DNA from: an uncultured Lachnospiraceae bacterium
GTDB taxonomy: Bacteria > Bacillota_A > Clostridia > Lachnospirales > Lachnospiraceae
Length of the DNA: 5,672 bases
Reading direction: 5' to 3'
Assembly: GCA_946613735.1 (NCBI GenBank)
Contig: CAMOFS010000122.1
Location: forward strand, 1 to 5,672
Shown piece after piece: positions 1-5,436 of the stretch. The position numbers and the translations under genes are program-made. The notes under the pieces are model-generated. The model was given only the letters and a program-made list of their open reading frames with translations, was not told the origin of the DNA and did not search any database. Numbering within the stretch: the first letter of the stretch is position 1; the number at the start of each line of letters is the position of its first letter.

Positions 1-558
1 GATCGGAAGGCAGAGCGTGATGCGGTAGCCCGGGTAAGGATACTCGTGGAAGGTATAGTCGTGGATACCGGAGGGGAAGGATTCTTCGCTGCGCTTTAAA
101 TAACAATAAGAAACGCGGTTGGCGTCGTAATCTATATGGATATCCTGACCGGAAAAAAGCCCCAGTCCAACTCCCACCAGCTTGGAAAAGGCCTCCCGGA
201 AGGTCCAGATCCGGTAGAATTCCTCTTCACTGTTTTCTGAAGCAAGAAGTCTCTCATACTCTTGGTCATAAAAAAAACGCTTTGCAAGCTTCATGTAATC
301 CTTTGCACGGCCTATGCGCTCAACGTCTACTCCCACCGGTGCATCACCTATGGCCATCACAACAAGATCTCCGGAATGCGAGATATTGAAATGGATGTTT
401 TCGTAGGGGGATAAAAATAAGGGCTTGCCGTGGTCGTTTTTTTCTATTTCGGGACGGGCATCGCCAAAAAACTCCTTTATTACATGATCGTACAGTCGGT
501 TTCTGGCGGTCTTTAGATCTATATCGCTGTTGCTTTTGTCAAATACATATAATTTCAT
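1..558 (-). CDS. Sfp-type 4'-phosphopantetheinyl transferase (C-terminus beyond the left edge)
   Basis: Cytoplasmic enzyme that moves the 4'-phosphopantetheine arm of coenzyme A onto a conserved serine of acyl, peptidyl or aryl carrier proteins. I translated 186 codons with no stop from ATG 558-556 to the window edge. Family motifs appear in order: GKP at residues 44-46, NISHS at 58-62, GVDVE at 76-80 (metal ligands Asp78 and Glu80) and WTFREAFSK at 118-126 (Glu122, Lys126). This is the Sfp/AcpT/HetI layout, not the short AcpS type. Full members are about 210-240 residues, so some C-terminus is missing. The carrier protein partner cannot be told from here. It is the last visible gene of the ispF run, 137 nt after mrnC, and that gap is filled by repeats which also provide its ribosome binding site. 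Residues 155-160 are encoded by a near match to the core of the same repeat. Confidence 0.9.
   Translation of the reverse strand, partial: MKLYVFDKSNSDIDLKTARNRLYDHVIKEFFGDARPEIEKNDHGKPLFLSPYENIHFNISHSGDLVVMAIGDAPVGVDVERIGRAKDYMKLAKRFFYDQEYERLLASENSEEEFYRIWTFREAFSKLVGVGLGLFSGQDIHIDYDANRVSYCYLKRSEESFPSGIHDYTFHEYPYPGYRITLCLPI
80..95. repeat. Repeat-core fragment inside the transferase coding sequence
   Basis: GATTCTTCGCTGCGCT matches the core at 1137-1152 in 15 of 16 bases. It stops matching on the right, where TTTAAATA replaces the expected CAGAATGACA. It is read in frame as transferase residues 155-160. It may be a decayed or partial copy taken into the gene, or a chance match. Confidence 0.45.
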
Positions 559-563
559 GGTAA

Positions 564-703
564 AGATCCTTCGTCGCTGCGCTCCTCAGGATGACAGTGG
601 AGGGGATGGCCGGGCAGTCAGGATGACAAGTGGGCGGTCAGGATGGCTGGGGGCGGTCAGGATGACAGGAGCCATTCAGGATGACAAGTGGGCGGTCAGG
701 ATG
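564..703 (-). repeat. Repeat core plus degenerate tandem array of about 20-bp units
   Basis: The octamer TCAGGATG (plus strand) starts at 586, 618, 638, 657, 676 and 696, giving spacings of 32, 20, 19, 19 and 20. The best-preserved unit is close to GACAAGTGGGCGGTCAGGAT. The end next to the transferase gene (566-592) is a copy of the palindrome-like core also found at 1136-1162 and 1989-2014, here with extra bases in the middle. The array fills the mrnC-transferase gap and runs into the end of mrnC, whose stop codon (698-696) lies in the sixth copy. The type of element is not known to me; no transposase is present. Confidence 0.85.
568..571 (-). promoter_or_regulatory. Ribosome binding site of the phosphopantetheinyl transferase, lying inside a repeat
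   Basis: AAGG read on the minus strand, 9 nt before ATG 558-556. It is the only purine-rich stretch at a usable distance. It belongs to the repeat core ending GAAGGATC, so the repeat seems to act as the translation signal. Confidence 0.6.
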
Positions 704-1118
704 AGTGGGCATCTTCAAAGATGTGGTGCATTAGTTCAAAAATCCGGTCGGTGGCACCGGTCATATACAGGTAGCCGATAAGGGCTTCAAGGCCGGTGGC
801 CTTGTGGTAGTCGGAAATACTGGCATTTTTCGCAGAGGTCTTTTTATGTGCATTGCGACCCCGGCGGAGGATGTCCGCCTCCTCCTCGGAAAGCATGGGA
901 AGTATCTCGTCATGTACCCTTGCCTGGGCCTCAGCCTTTACTATAGATGCGGCACGTCGGTTCATGACATTGACGGAAGCATTGCCCTCTCCCACAATGA
1001 TCGAACGGACTATGAGATCGTAGATAGTGTCGCCAATGTAGGCTAAGGTAACCGGGTTGTAGGTGCGGATGTCCTTTTTTTCTATGTTGTAATTACTGAT
1101 TATTTCTTCAAAATTCAG
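696..1118 (-). CDS. mrnC: Mini-ribonuclease III, 23S rRNA maturation, with a CTG start codon
   Basis: Double-strand-specific RNase made of an RNase III catalytic domain without the dsRNA-binding domain. In Bacillus subtilis it trims the ends of 23S rRNA precursors. From CTG 1118-1116 the protein is 140 residues, close to the B. subtilis protein (about 143). Visible motifs are LAYIGDTIYD at 25-34 with catalytic Asp30, RRGRNA at 85-90, and GLEALIGYLYM starting at 109 with catalytic Glu111. The first ordinary start, GTG 995-993, would remove the Asp30 motif, so it is rejected. An in-frame TAG at 1133-1131 limits the start, and CTG is the only NUG codon between it and the conserved region; it sits 8 nt after AGGAGG. 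The last codons, ending HSS and stop, lie in a repeat unit. It follows rlmB by 109 nt. A substitution or sequencing error changing ATG to CTG is possible. Confidence 0.9.
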   Translation of the reverse strand: MNFEEIISNYNIEKKDIRTYNPVTLAYIGDTIYDLIVRSIIVGEGNASVNVMNRRAASIVKAEAQARVHDEILPMLSEEEADILRRGRNAHKKTSAKNASISDYHKATGLEALIGYLYMTGATDRIFELMHHIFEDAHSS

Positions 1119-1126
1119 GTTAGTTT

Positions 1127-1132
1127 CCTCCT
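1127..1132 (-). promoter_or_regulatory. Strong ribosome binding site that fixes the mrnC start at CTG
   Basis: AGGAGG on the minus strand, a full match to the anti-Shine-Dalgarno core, 8 nt upstream of CTG 1118-1116. No ATG, GTG or TTG in the mrnC frame lies within reach, so this site is the main support for a CTG start. The hairpin-forming repeat ends 3 nt before it. Confidence 0.85.
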
Positions 1133-1135
1133 AAA

Positions 1136-1224
1136 AGATTCTTCGCTTCGCTCAGAATGACAAGTGGAAGCTCAGAATGACAGGTAAACCCTTGTCATTC
1201 TGAGGGCGCAAGCCCGAAGAATCT
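1136..1224 (-). repeat. Inverted and partly duplicated repeat between rlmB and mrnC, hairpin-forming
   Basis: Outer arms AGATTCTTCG (1136-1145) and CGAAGAATCT (1215-1224) are perfect 10-bp complements. Inside, CTCAGAATGACA occurs twice (1151-1162 and 1171-1182, period 20) and its complement once (1193-1204), allowing a 12-bp perfect stem with either copy. With the inner copy, GG (1183-1184) and CC (1189-1190) around TAAA extend the stem after a 2-nt bulge. A small hairpin, GGGC-GCAA-GCCC, lies at 1204-1215. No T-run follows in the minus direction, so it does not look like a terminator. It lies directly before the mrnC ribosome binding site. Confidence 0.9.
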
Positions 1225-1227
1225 ATC

Positions 1228-1968
1228 TTACAATCTTCGCTGTCTTACTATCTCATATGCAAGCACTCCGCAGGCGACGGAGGCATTGAGGGAATCTATG
1301 TCTCCACTCATGGGGATGGATGCAACCATATCACAGTTCTTTTTAACCAGAGGAGAGATCCCATCTCCCTCATTACCTATCACGAGTCCGATGGAGCCCT
1401 TGAGATCCAGATCATACATCACCGTGCCTCCCATATCGGAAGCCACAAACCACATGCCCTCATTTTTAAGGCTCTCCATAGTCTTGGACAGATTAGTGAC
1501 CTTGGCTACGGGAGTATAGTTGATGGCACCTGCTGAGGCCTTGGCCACGGTAGAGGTAAGTCCGCATGCCCGGTGGCTGGGTATGATCACCCCATTGGCA
1601 CCGGCGAGATTTGCAGTACGGATGATGGCTCCCAGATTGTGGGGATCCTCTATCCCGTCCAAAAGGATCAAAAAGGGCGACTCCCCTTTACTCCTGGCAG
1701 CCTCCAGCATATCCTCTACCGTGGAATAGGAATATGCCGCGATCATGGCGATGACGCCCTGATGCTTTTTTGTCTCGGACATCTGATCCAGCCTGTCCTT
1801 GGAGACAAAATTCACATATATCTTCTGTTTTTTGGCTTCTCTTACTATAGTCTGGGTGGGGCCGTCATTGGAGTGCTCAAGTACATAGAGCTTGTCCACG
1901 GTGGTATCGCTTCGCAGGGCCTCAAGGACTGCGTTGCGCCCCTCGATGATGGATGATGTATCTCTCAT
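1228..1968 (-). CDS. rlmB: 23S rRNA (guanosine-2'-O-)-methyltransferase RlmB, SpoU/TrmH family
   Basis: S-adenosylmethionine-dependent enzyme that 2'-O-methylates a guanosine of 23S rRNA (G2251 in E. coli numbering). The 246-residue length is normal. An N-terminal substrate-binding part begins with IIEGRNAVLEAL near residues 7-18. The C-terminal SPOUT knot domain shows motif 1, LDGIEDPHNLGAIIRTA, near 103-119; motif 2, GLVIGNEGDGIS; and motif 3, IPMSGDIDSLNASVACGV, near the C-terminus. These three motifs identify the family well; separation from other SpoU members rests on the EGRNAVLEAL start and the operon context. The ATG is preceded by GGAG at 1979-1976 with 7-nt spacing. It follows cysS by 65 nt and precedes mrnC, the reverse of the B. 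subtilis order. A copy of the repeat lies just upstream of its ribosome binding site. Confidence 0.93.
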   Translation of the reverse strand: MRDTSSIIEGRNAVLEALRSDTTVDKLYVLEHSNDGPTQTIVREAKKQKIYVNFVSKDRLDQMSETKKHQGVIAMIAAYSYSTVEDMLEAARSKGESPFLILLDGIEDPHNLGAIIRTANLAGANGVIIPSHRACGLTSTVAKASAGAINYTPVAKVTNLSKTMESLKNEGMWFVASDMGGTVMYDLDLKGSIGLVIGNEGDGISPLVKKNCDMVASIPMSGDIDSLNASVACGVLAYEIVRQRRL

Positions 1969-1988
1969 TTTAGTTCTCCGATAAATAA

Positions 1989-2014
1989 GGATCCTTCGCT
2001 ACGCTCAGGATGAC
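1989..2014 (-). repeat. Single copy of the short repeat between cysS and rlmB
   Basis: On the minus strand this reads GTCATCCTGAGC, then GTAGCGAAGGATCC. It has the same order and orientation as the cores before mrnC and the transferase gene. The outer bases ATCCT and AGGAT are complementary, so a short imperfect hairpin is possible. A T-run lies on the upstream side in the minus direction, which does not fit a terminator for cysS. It ends 20 nt before the rlmB start. Confidence 0.8.
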
Positions 2015-2033
2015 AAAAAAACTCTGGCTGATA

Positions 2034-3446
2034 TTATATCCTCTCCCACTTAACTCCTTCGCGAGTGTCCTTTAGCTGTATGCCTTTTTTCAAAAGCTCA
2101 TCCCTGATCTCGTCGGCACGGGCAAAGTTCTTGTCCTTTTTAGCCTGTGTACGCTCCGCAATAAGGGCATCTATATCAAAATCAAGCTCCTCCTCTTCTC
2201 TCTCAAGGATGATGCCAAGTACATCCGACAGGGTATATAGCCTGTCGTAAAGTGCTCCCGCCTGGGATGCATCAAGACTGTTGGCATTTTGATTGGCAAA
2301 ACGTACAAATTCAAAAATGGCGGATATGGCATCTGCGGTATTGAAATCATCATCCATGGCTTCCTCATACTTTGTCACAAAGCAGTCGGTATCCTTTATA
2401 ACGTCGCCATCATAGGCGGCACCGTCCACACCTGTAGTCCTGCCGCTGTTTTTAATATCCGAAAGCTGACCGGCACAGGTAAGAATACGATCCAATGAAT
2501 TTTTTGCAGCCTCCATAAGATCTGCAGAGAAATTCAGCGGGCTCCTGTAATGGGCCGAAAGCATGAAAAATCTCAGCACCTGAAGGTCATATTTCTCAGA
2601 AATCTCCCTGACGGTAAAGAAGTTGCCCAGGGACTTTGACATCTTTTTATTGTCGATGTTCAAAAAGCCGTTGTGCATCCAGTACCGGGAAAACTGCACT
2701 CCGTTGGCACCCTCTGACTGTGCTATCTCGTTCTCGTGATGGGGAAAGATCAGATCCTCTCCACCTGCATGGATATCGATCTCGTCACCGAGATACTTTT
2801 TTGCCATGACAGAGCACTCGATATGCCAGCCGGGACGTCCGTCACACCAGGGGGATTCCCAGTAGGGCTCGCCCTCCTTTTTAGGCTTCCACAGCACAAA
2901 GTCCAGATAATCCCTCTTGCCCTCGGCTCCGTCCACCTTGATGTCCCGGTGACCTCCTTCCAAGTCATCTATGTTCTTGTGGGAGAGCTTGCCGTAATCG
3001 GGATCACTCTTCACTGAAAAATAGACTGTACCATCTTCTGCCGCATAAGCATGCCCCTTTTCGATAAGCTTAGAGATCATATCTATCATACCGCTTATCT
3101 CCTTGGTGGCCTGGGGATGGGTAGTGGCCGGGCGGACATTCAGCGCCTCCATGTCATGCCTGCACTCATCTATAAAGCGTGCAGCAACCTGCTCAGAACT
3201 GCTTCCCTCTTCTATGGCCTTTTTTATTATCTTGTCATCCACATCAGTAAAGTTGCTGACGTAGTTGACCTCATAGCCTTTGTACTCAAAATACCTGCGC
3301 ACAGTGTCAAAAACTATCATGGGTCTGGCATTACCGATATGTATGAAATTATAAACGGTGGGACCGCATACATACATGCGAACCTTTCCGGGTTCTATGG
3401 GCTTGAATTCTTCCTTACTGCGGGAAAGTGTATTAAAAATCTTCAT
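2034..3446 (-). CDS. cysS: Cysteinyl-tRNA synthetase
   Basis: Class I aminoacyl-tRNA synthetase that charges tRNA-Cys with cysteine in the cytoplasm. The 470-residue length is typical. Visible signatures are the zinc ligand Cys27 in CGPTVYN; the HIGH-type motif HIGN at 36-39; GWHIECS with Cys211; the FPHHENE segment with His236 and Glu240 as further zinc ligands by comparison with the E. coli enzyme (Cys28, Cys209, His234, Glu238); and KMSKS at 268-272, followed by the helical anticodon-binding domain. The ATG is preceded by AAAGGTGA with about 9-nt spacing from AGGTG, and lies 20 nt after the ispF stop, so the two are very likely co-transcribed. Nothing is truncated. B. subtilis has cysE before cysS; no cysE is present here. 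Confidence 0.98.
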   Translation of the reverse strand: MKIFNTLSRSKEEFKPIEPGKVRMYVCGPTVYNFIHIGNARPMIVFDTVRRYFEYKGYEVNYVSNFTDVDDKIIKKAIEEGSSSEQVAARFIDECRHDMEALNVRPATTHPQATKEISGMIDMISKLIEKGHAYAAEDGTVYFSVKSDPDYGKLSHKNIDDLEGGHRDIKVDGAEGKRDYLDFVLWKPKKEGEPYWESPWCDGRPGWHIECSVMAKKYLGDEIDIHAGGEDLIFPHHENEIAQSEGANGVQFSRYWMHNGFLNIDNKKMSKSLGNFFTVREISEKYDLQVLRFFMLSAHYRSPLNFSADLMEAAKNSLDRILTCAGQLSDIKNSGRTTGVDGAAYDGDVIKDTDCFVTKYEEAMDDDFNTADAISAIFEFVRFANQNANSLDASQAGALYDRLYTLSDVLGIILEREEEELDFDIDALIAERTQAKKDKNFARADEIRDELLKKGIQLKDTREGVKWERI

Positions 3447-3466
3447 TACTTATGTCACCTTTCTAT

Positions 3467-4006
3467 TCAATCTCTCCTGGGACATCCGTTGCATCCGGCG
3501 CAATTCGGGGCAGACATATCGGATGAACCCTCATATATTCCCTCTATCAAAGCAACCGCGGAAGCAGCGATACCCTCCTGCCTTCCGGTAAAACCCAGGT
3601 GCTCCTCTGTTGTAGCCTTGATATTGATCATATCCGGCGAGCACTTTAAGGCAGTGGCTACATTTTCTCTCATCGCAGCGATATGAGGCCTCATCTTCGG
3701 AGCCTGGGCAATGACCGTAGCATCCACATTACCTACCACATATCCATGTTCCAAAAGCTTTTCTCTGACCTGTTCCAAAAGAGTGATTGAGGATATGCCC
3801 TTGTACCTGTCATCCGTGTCCGGAAAATGAGCACCAATATCATCTAATCCTGCCGCTCCCAATAGCGCATCACAGATAGCGTGTAAAAGCACATCAGCAT
3901 CCGAGTGTCCCAGCAGGCCCTTTTCATGCTCTATCTTCACGCCGCCGATGATCAGGTCCCTGCCCTCCACCAGCTTATGCACATCATATCCGTTACCAAT
4001 CCTCAT
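3467..4006 (-). CDS. ispF: 2-C-methyl-D-erythritol 2,4-cyclodiphosphate synthase with a Cys-rich C-terminal tail
   Basis: Enzyme of the non-mevalonate isoprenoid pathway that cyclises 4-diphosphocytidyl-methylerythritol 2-phosphate with release of CMP; the family forms trimers. From ATG 4006-4004 it has 179 residues and starts [10 protein letters not shown] like other IspF proteins. Metal ligands Asp8, His10 and His42 are at the same positions as in E. coli. [22 protein letters not shown] and the [12 protein letters not shown] segment are all present. An ATG 12 nt earlier (4018) is possible, but it directly abuts AAGGG, leaving no spacer. The family core ends near ALIEGIY; about 20 extra residues follow, ending with Cys169, Cys172 and Cys175 in a CxxCxxC pattern. 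A promoter lies just upstream and cysS follows after 20 nt. IspD is not visible. Confidence 0.95.
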   Translation of the reverse strand: MRIGNGYDVHKLVEGRDLIIGGVKIEHEKGLLGHSDADVLLHAICDALLGAAGLDDIGAHFPDTDDRYKGISSITLLEQVREKLLEHGYVVGNVDATVIAQAPKMRPHIAAMRENVATALKCSPDMINIKATTEEHLGFTGRQEGIAASAVALIEGIYEGSSDMSAPNCAGCNGCPRRD

Positions 4007-4018
4007 TAAGCTTCTCAT

Positions 4019-4023
4019 CCCTT
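4019..4023 (-). promoter_or_regulatory. Ribosome binding site of ispF
   Basis: AAGGG on the minus strand, 12 nt before ATG 4006 and 0 nt before the alternative ATG 4018. The spacing is longer than ideal for 4006 but unusable for 4018. With the match of the 4006 start to other IspF proteins, this favours 4006. Confidence 0.55.
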
Positions 4024-4039
4024 CAATAATTCTTTATGT

Positions 4040-4068
4040 ATTCTATATGTTTTATCTTTATTTTTCAA
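4040..4068 (-). promoter_or_regulatory. Predicted sigma-A promoter for the ispF-cysS-rlmB-mrnC-transferase run
   Basis: The -35 TTGAAA (4068-4063) and -10 TAGAAT (4045-4040) each match consensus in 5 of 6 bases and are separated by exactly 17 bp of AT-rich DNA. Transcription would start near 4033, about 27 nt before the ispF ATG. The -35 box overlaps the last codons of the patatin gene. Confidence 0.65.
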
Positions 4069-5365
4069 CATTTATTACTTCAACAGAGGTCAAAAACAGT
4101 GCGCCTGCCAGCTCTCCGGGCATAAGGCTTAAGATCTCGAGCATATGGGCATAGTCGATCTCCTTGGGAGCCGCATGGTACAGGCAGCCCATGAGGTAGA
4201 GACTGTCACGGCTGAGCTTGAGCTCCATTGTGGTTTTGCGAAGCTTCAGTCCTTTGTTTAAAAAGAAGTCTGCATCCGGGTATTTGTCCCTGCTACCCAC
4301 TCGCATTTTGATCTCATCAACAAGCTCACCCATCTTCCACACCTTATCATGGGGCAGTCCGCAGATATCAGCCGCTATCTCAGCACCACGGAGGAAATAC
4401 CCTTCCTTGCCCATGGAGCGTCCCCTGGCGTATTTATCCAGCATGGAAAACATCCTCCTGGTCTCGCCGGCTCTCTTTATCCTGCTTTTGGTATTGAGAT
4501 TGATGGCAGCCTCACCCCTGGCACAGGCTTCATTGAAGTGCTCAACCGCTCTCTCATAACCAGACAAGGACTTGGGATCAAAGCTGTAAACATATCCGCT
4601 GTAGCGTCCAAAGGTACGCATAGCATCCATATATCCCATATTGATATTCCTGTCGATCCGCTCCCTGTCAAAGGTGAGCATACCGCCCAGATCCTCGCTG
4701 GGGGTGATATAGGTAATATAGGGTCTTCCGGTATAATTAGGGTGTTGGGGATCGGTATGAAGATCCACCACGATAAATTCCCCGGCCCCCATAATGGCAG
4801 CAAGATCAATAGGCAGATTGTCATAATACATCCCGTCGATATAGTTGTCATTTCCTATCTTGTGCATAGGAAAAATGGGATAGACCGATGATGAAGCAAT
4901 GACATAATCACACAAAAGCCCAATCGGTATCTCATCCTTGGGAAGACTAAGAGCCTTTCTGTCGTGGGCATTTACAGTGACCAGGCCATAGTCACAGTCA
5001 CTTTTTCTTATACGCTCCTCATCTATGTTCTTGTGGACAAAGCCAATAAAGGGGGTATTATCAAGTCCTCCGTTTTTTATGGACATGTTCATGACGTCGG
5101 AAGGCTCGATCTCACGGGTGAGGATGCTTTTTAAAACATGAACCCTGCTCTTTTCCTCGCATATAAAATCCTCTGAGGTAAGACTGCTCCATATCCTTTC
5201 ACATACGTCAAAATCCCCGGCAGCCATAAGGGCTCCGTTGATGGATCCGATGGATGTACCGGTGACTATCTGGTAGTCGATACCCAGCTCTCTTATAGCC
5301 TTCCATGCACCGAATTCATAGGCTCCCTTTGTGCCGCCACCGCTTAATACCACAGCACGCTTCAT
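4058..5365 (-). CDS. Patatin-like phospholipase family protein
   Basis: Predicted serine lipid acyl hydrolase with a Ser-Asp dyad. The N-terminal patatin domain covers about residues 1-205: the oxyanion-hole loop SGGGTKGAYE at 8-17, the nucleophile elbow GTSIG at 36-40 with Ser38, the ASSSVYPIFP segment near 157-166, and the catalytic aspartate Asp177 in DGM, where most family members have DGG or DGA. YYDNLPI follows as expected. Residues from about 230 to 435 form an extension I do not recognise. It is rich in charged residues with no clear membrane segment, and I see no signal peptide, so the protein is probably cytoplasmic. Its substrate is unknown. The ATG follows GGAGG by 7 nt. It lies just after the EF-G terminator, with no promoter visible between, and its stop overlaps the ispF promoter. 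Confidence 0.92.
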   Translation of the reverse strand: MKRAVVLSGGGTKGAYEFGAWKAIRELGIDYQIVTGTSIGSINGALMAAGDFDVCERIWSSLTSEDFICEEKSRVHVLKSILTREIEPSDVMNMSIKNGGLDNTPFIGFVHKNIDEERIRKSDCDYGLVTVNAHDRKALSLPKDEIPIGLLCDYVIASSSVYPIFPMHKIGNDNYIDGMYYDNLPIDLAAIMGAGEFIVVDLHTDPQHPNYTGRPYITYITPSEDLGGMLTFDRERIDRNINMGYMDAMRTFGRYSGYVYSFDPKSLSGYERAVEHFNEACARGEAAINLNTKSRIKRAGETRRMFSMLDKYARGRSMGKEGYFLRGAEIAADICGLPHDKVWKMGELVDEIKMRVGSRDKYPDADFFLNKGLKLRKTTMELKLSRDSLYLMGCLYHAAPKEIDYAHMLEILSLMPGELAGALFLTSVEVINVEK

Positions 5366-5373
5366 CTGACTTC

Positions 5374-5378
5374 CTCCT
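5374..5378 (-). promoter_or_regulatory. Ribosome binding site of the patatin-like gene
   Basis: GGAGG within TAAGGAGGAA on the minus strand, 7-8 nt before ATG 5365-5363. It lies only about 15 nt after the terminator hairpin. Confidence 0.8.
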
Positions 5379-5392
5379 TACAAAACCAAAAT

Positions 5393-5415
5393 GACCCCGC
5401 AAAAAATGCGGGGTC
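5393..5415 (-). terminator. Hairpin terminator after the elongation factor G gene
   Basis: Perfect 8-bp GC-rich stem, GACCCCGC (5393-5400) with GCGGGGTC (5408-5415), and a 7-nt loop. In the minus direction it is followed by ATTTTGGTTTTG, a T-rich but interrupted tail, so termination may be partial. It lies 21 nt after the EF-G stop codon. Confidence 0.75.
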
Positions 5416-5436
5416 TTAACAGACTTAAAATGTGGA

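Noticed and set aside
530..781. 83-residue plus-strand open frame across the repeat array
   Set aside because: It is built mostly from the 20-bp repeat units and runs antisense to the transferase start and the mrnC end. It has no family resemblance and no ribosome binding site that I can see.
696..995. Short mrnC model starting at GTG 995
   Set aside because: It would lack the N-terminal 41 residues, including the catalytic aspartate segment; the sequence upstream stays open and clearly homologous back to CTG 1118.
564..1224. Possible CRISPR array from the regularly spaced repeats
   Set aside because: Units are about 20 bp with no unique spacers, are degenerate, and no cas genes are present; they behave as a tandem repeat in an intergenic element.
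1136..1224. Rho-independent terminator between rlmB and mrnC
   Set aside because: The stems are strong, but no T-run follows in the minus direction; the next bases lead straight to AGGAGG.
1232..1243. Further repeat fragment at the end of rlmB (CAATCTTCGCTG)
   Set aside because: The match to the repeat core is short and imperfect, and the codons fit a normal RlmB C-terminus.
1573..1956. 127-residue plus-strand open frame antisense to rlmB
   Set aside because: It lies wholly inside rlmB, whose SpoU motifs are all intact on the other strand.
3051..3686. 211-residue plus-strand open frame antisense to cysS and ispF
   Set aside because: The minus-strand reading gives full-length, motif-complete CysS and IspF; the plus frame is a shadow with no recognisable motifs.
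4349..4891. 180-residue plus-strand open frame antisense to the patatin-like gene
   Set aside because: It is a shadow of a well-supported coding frame, with no motif and no start signal.
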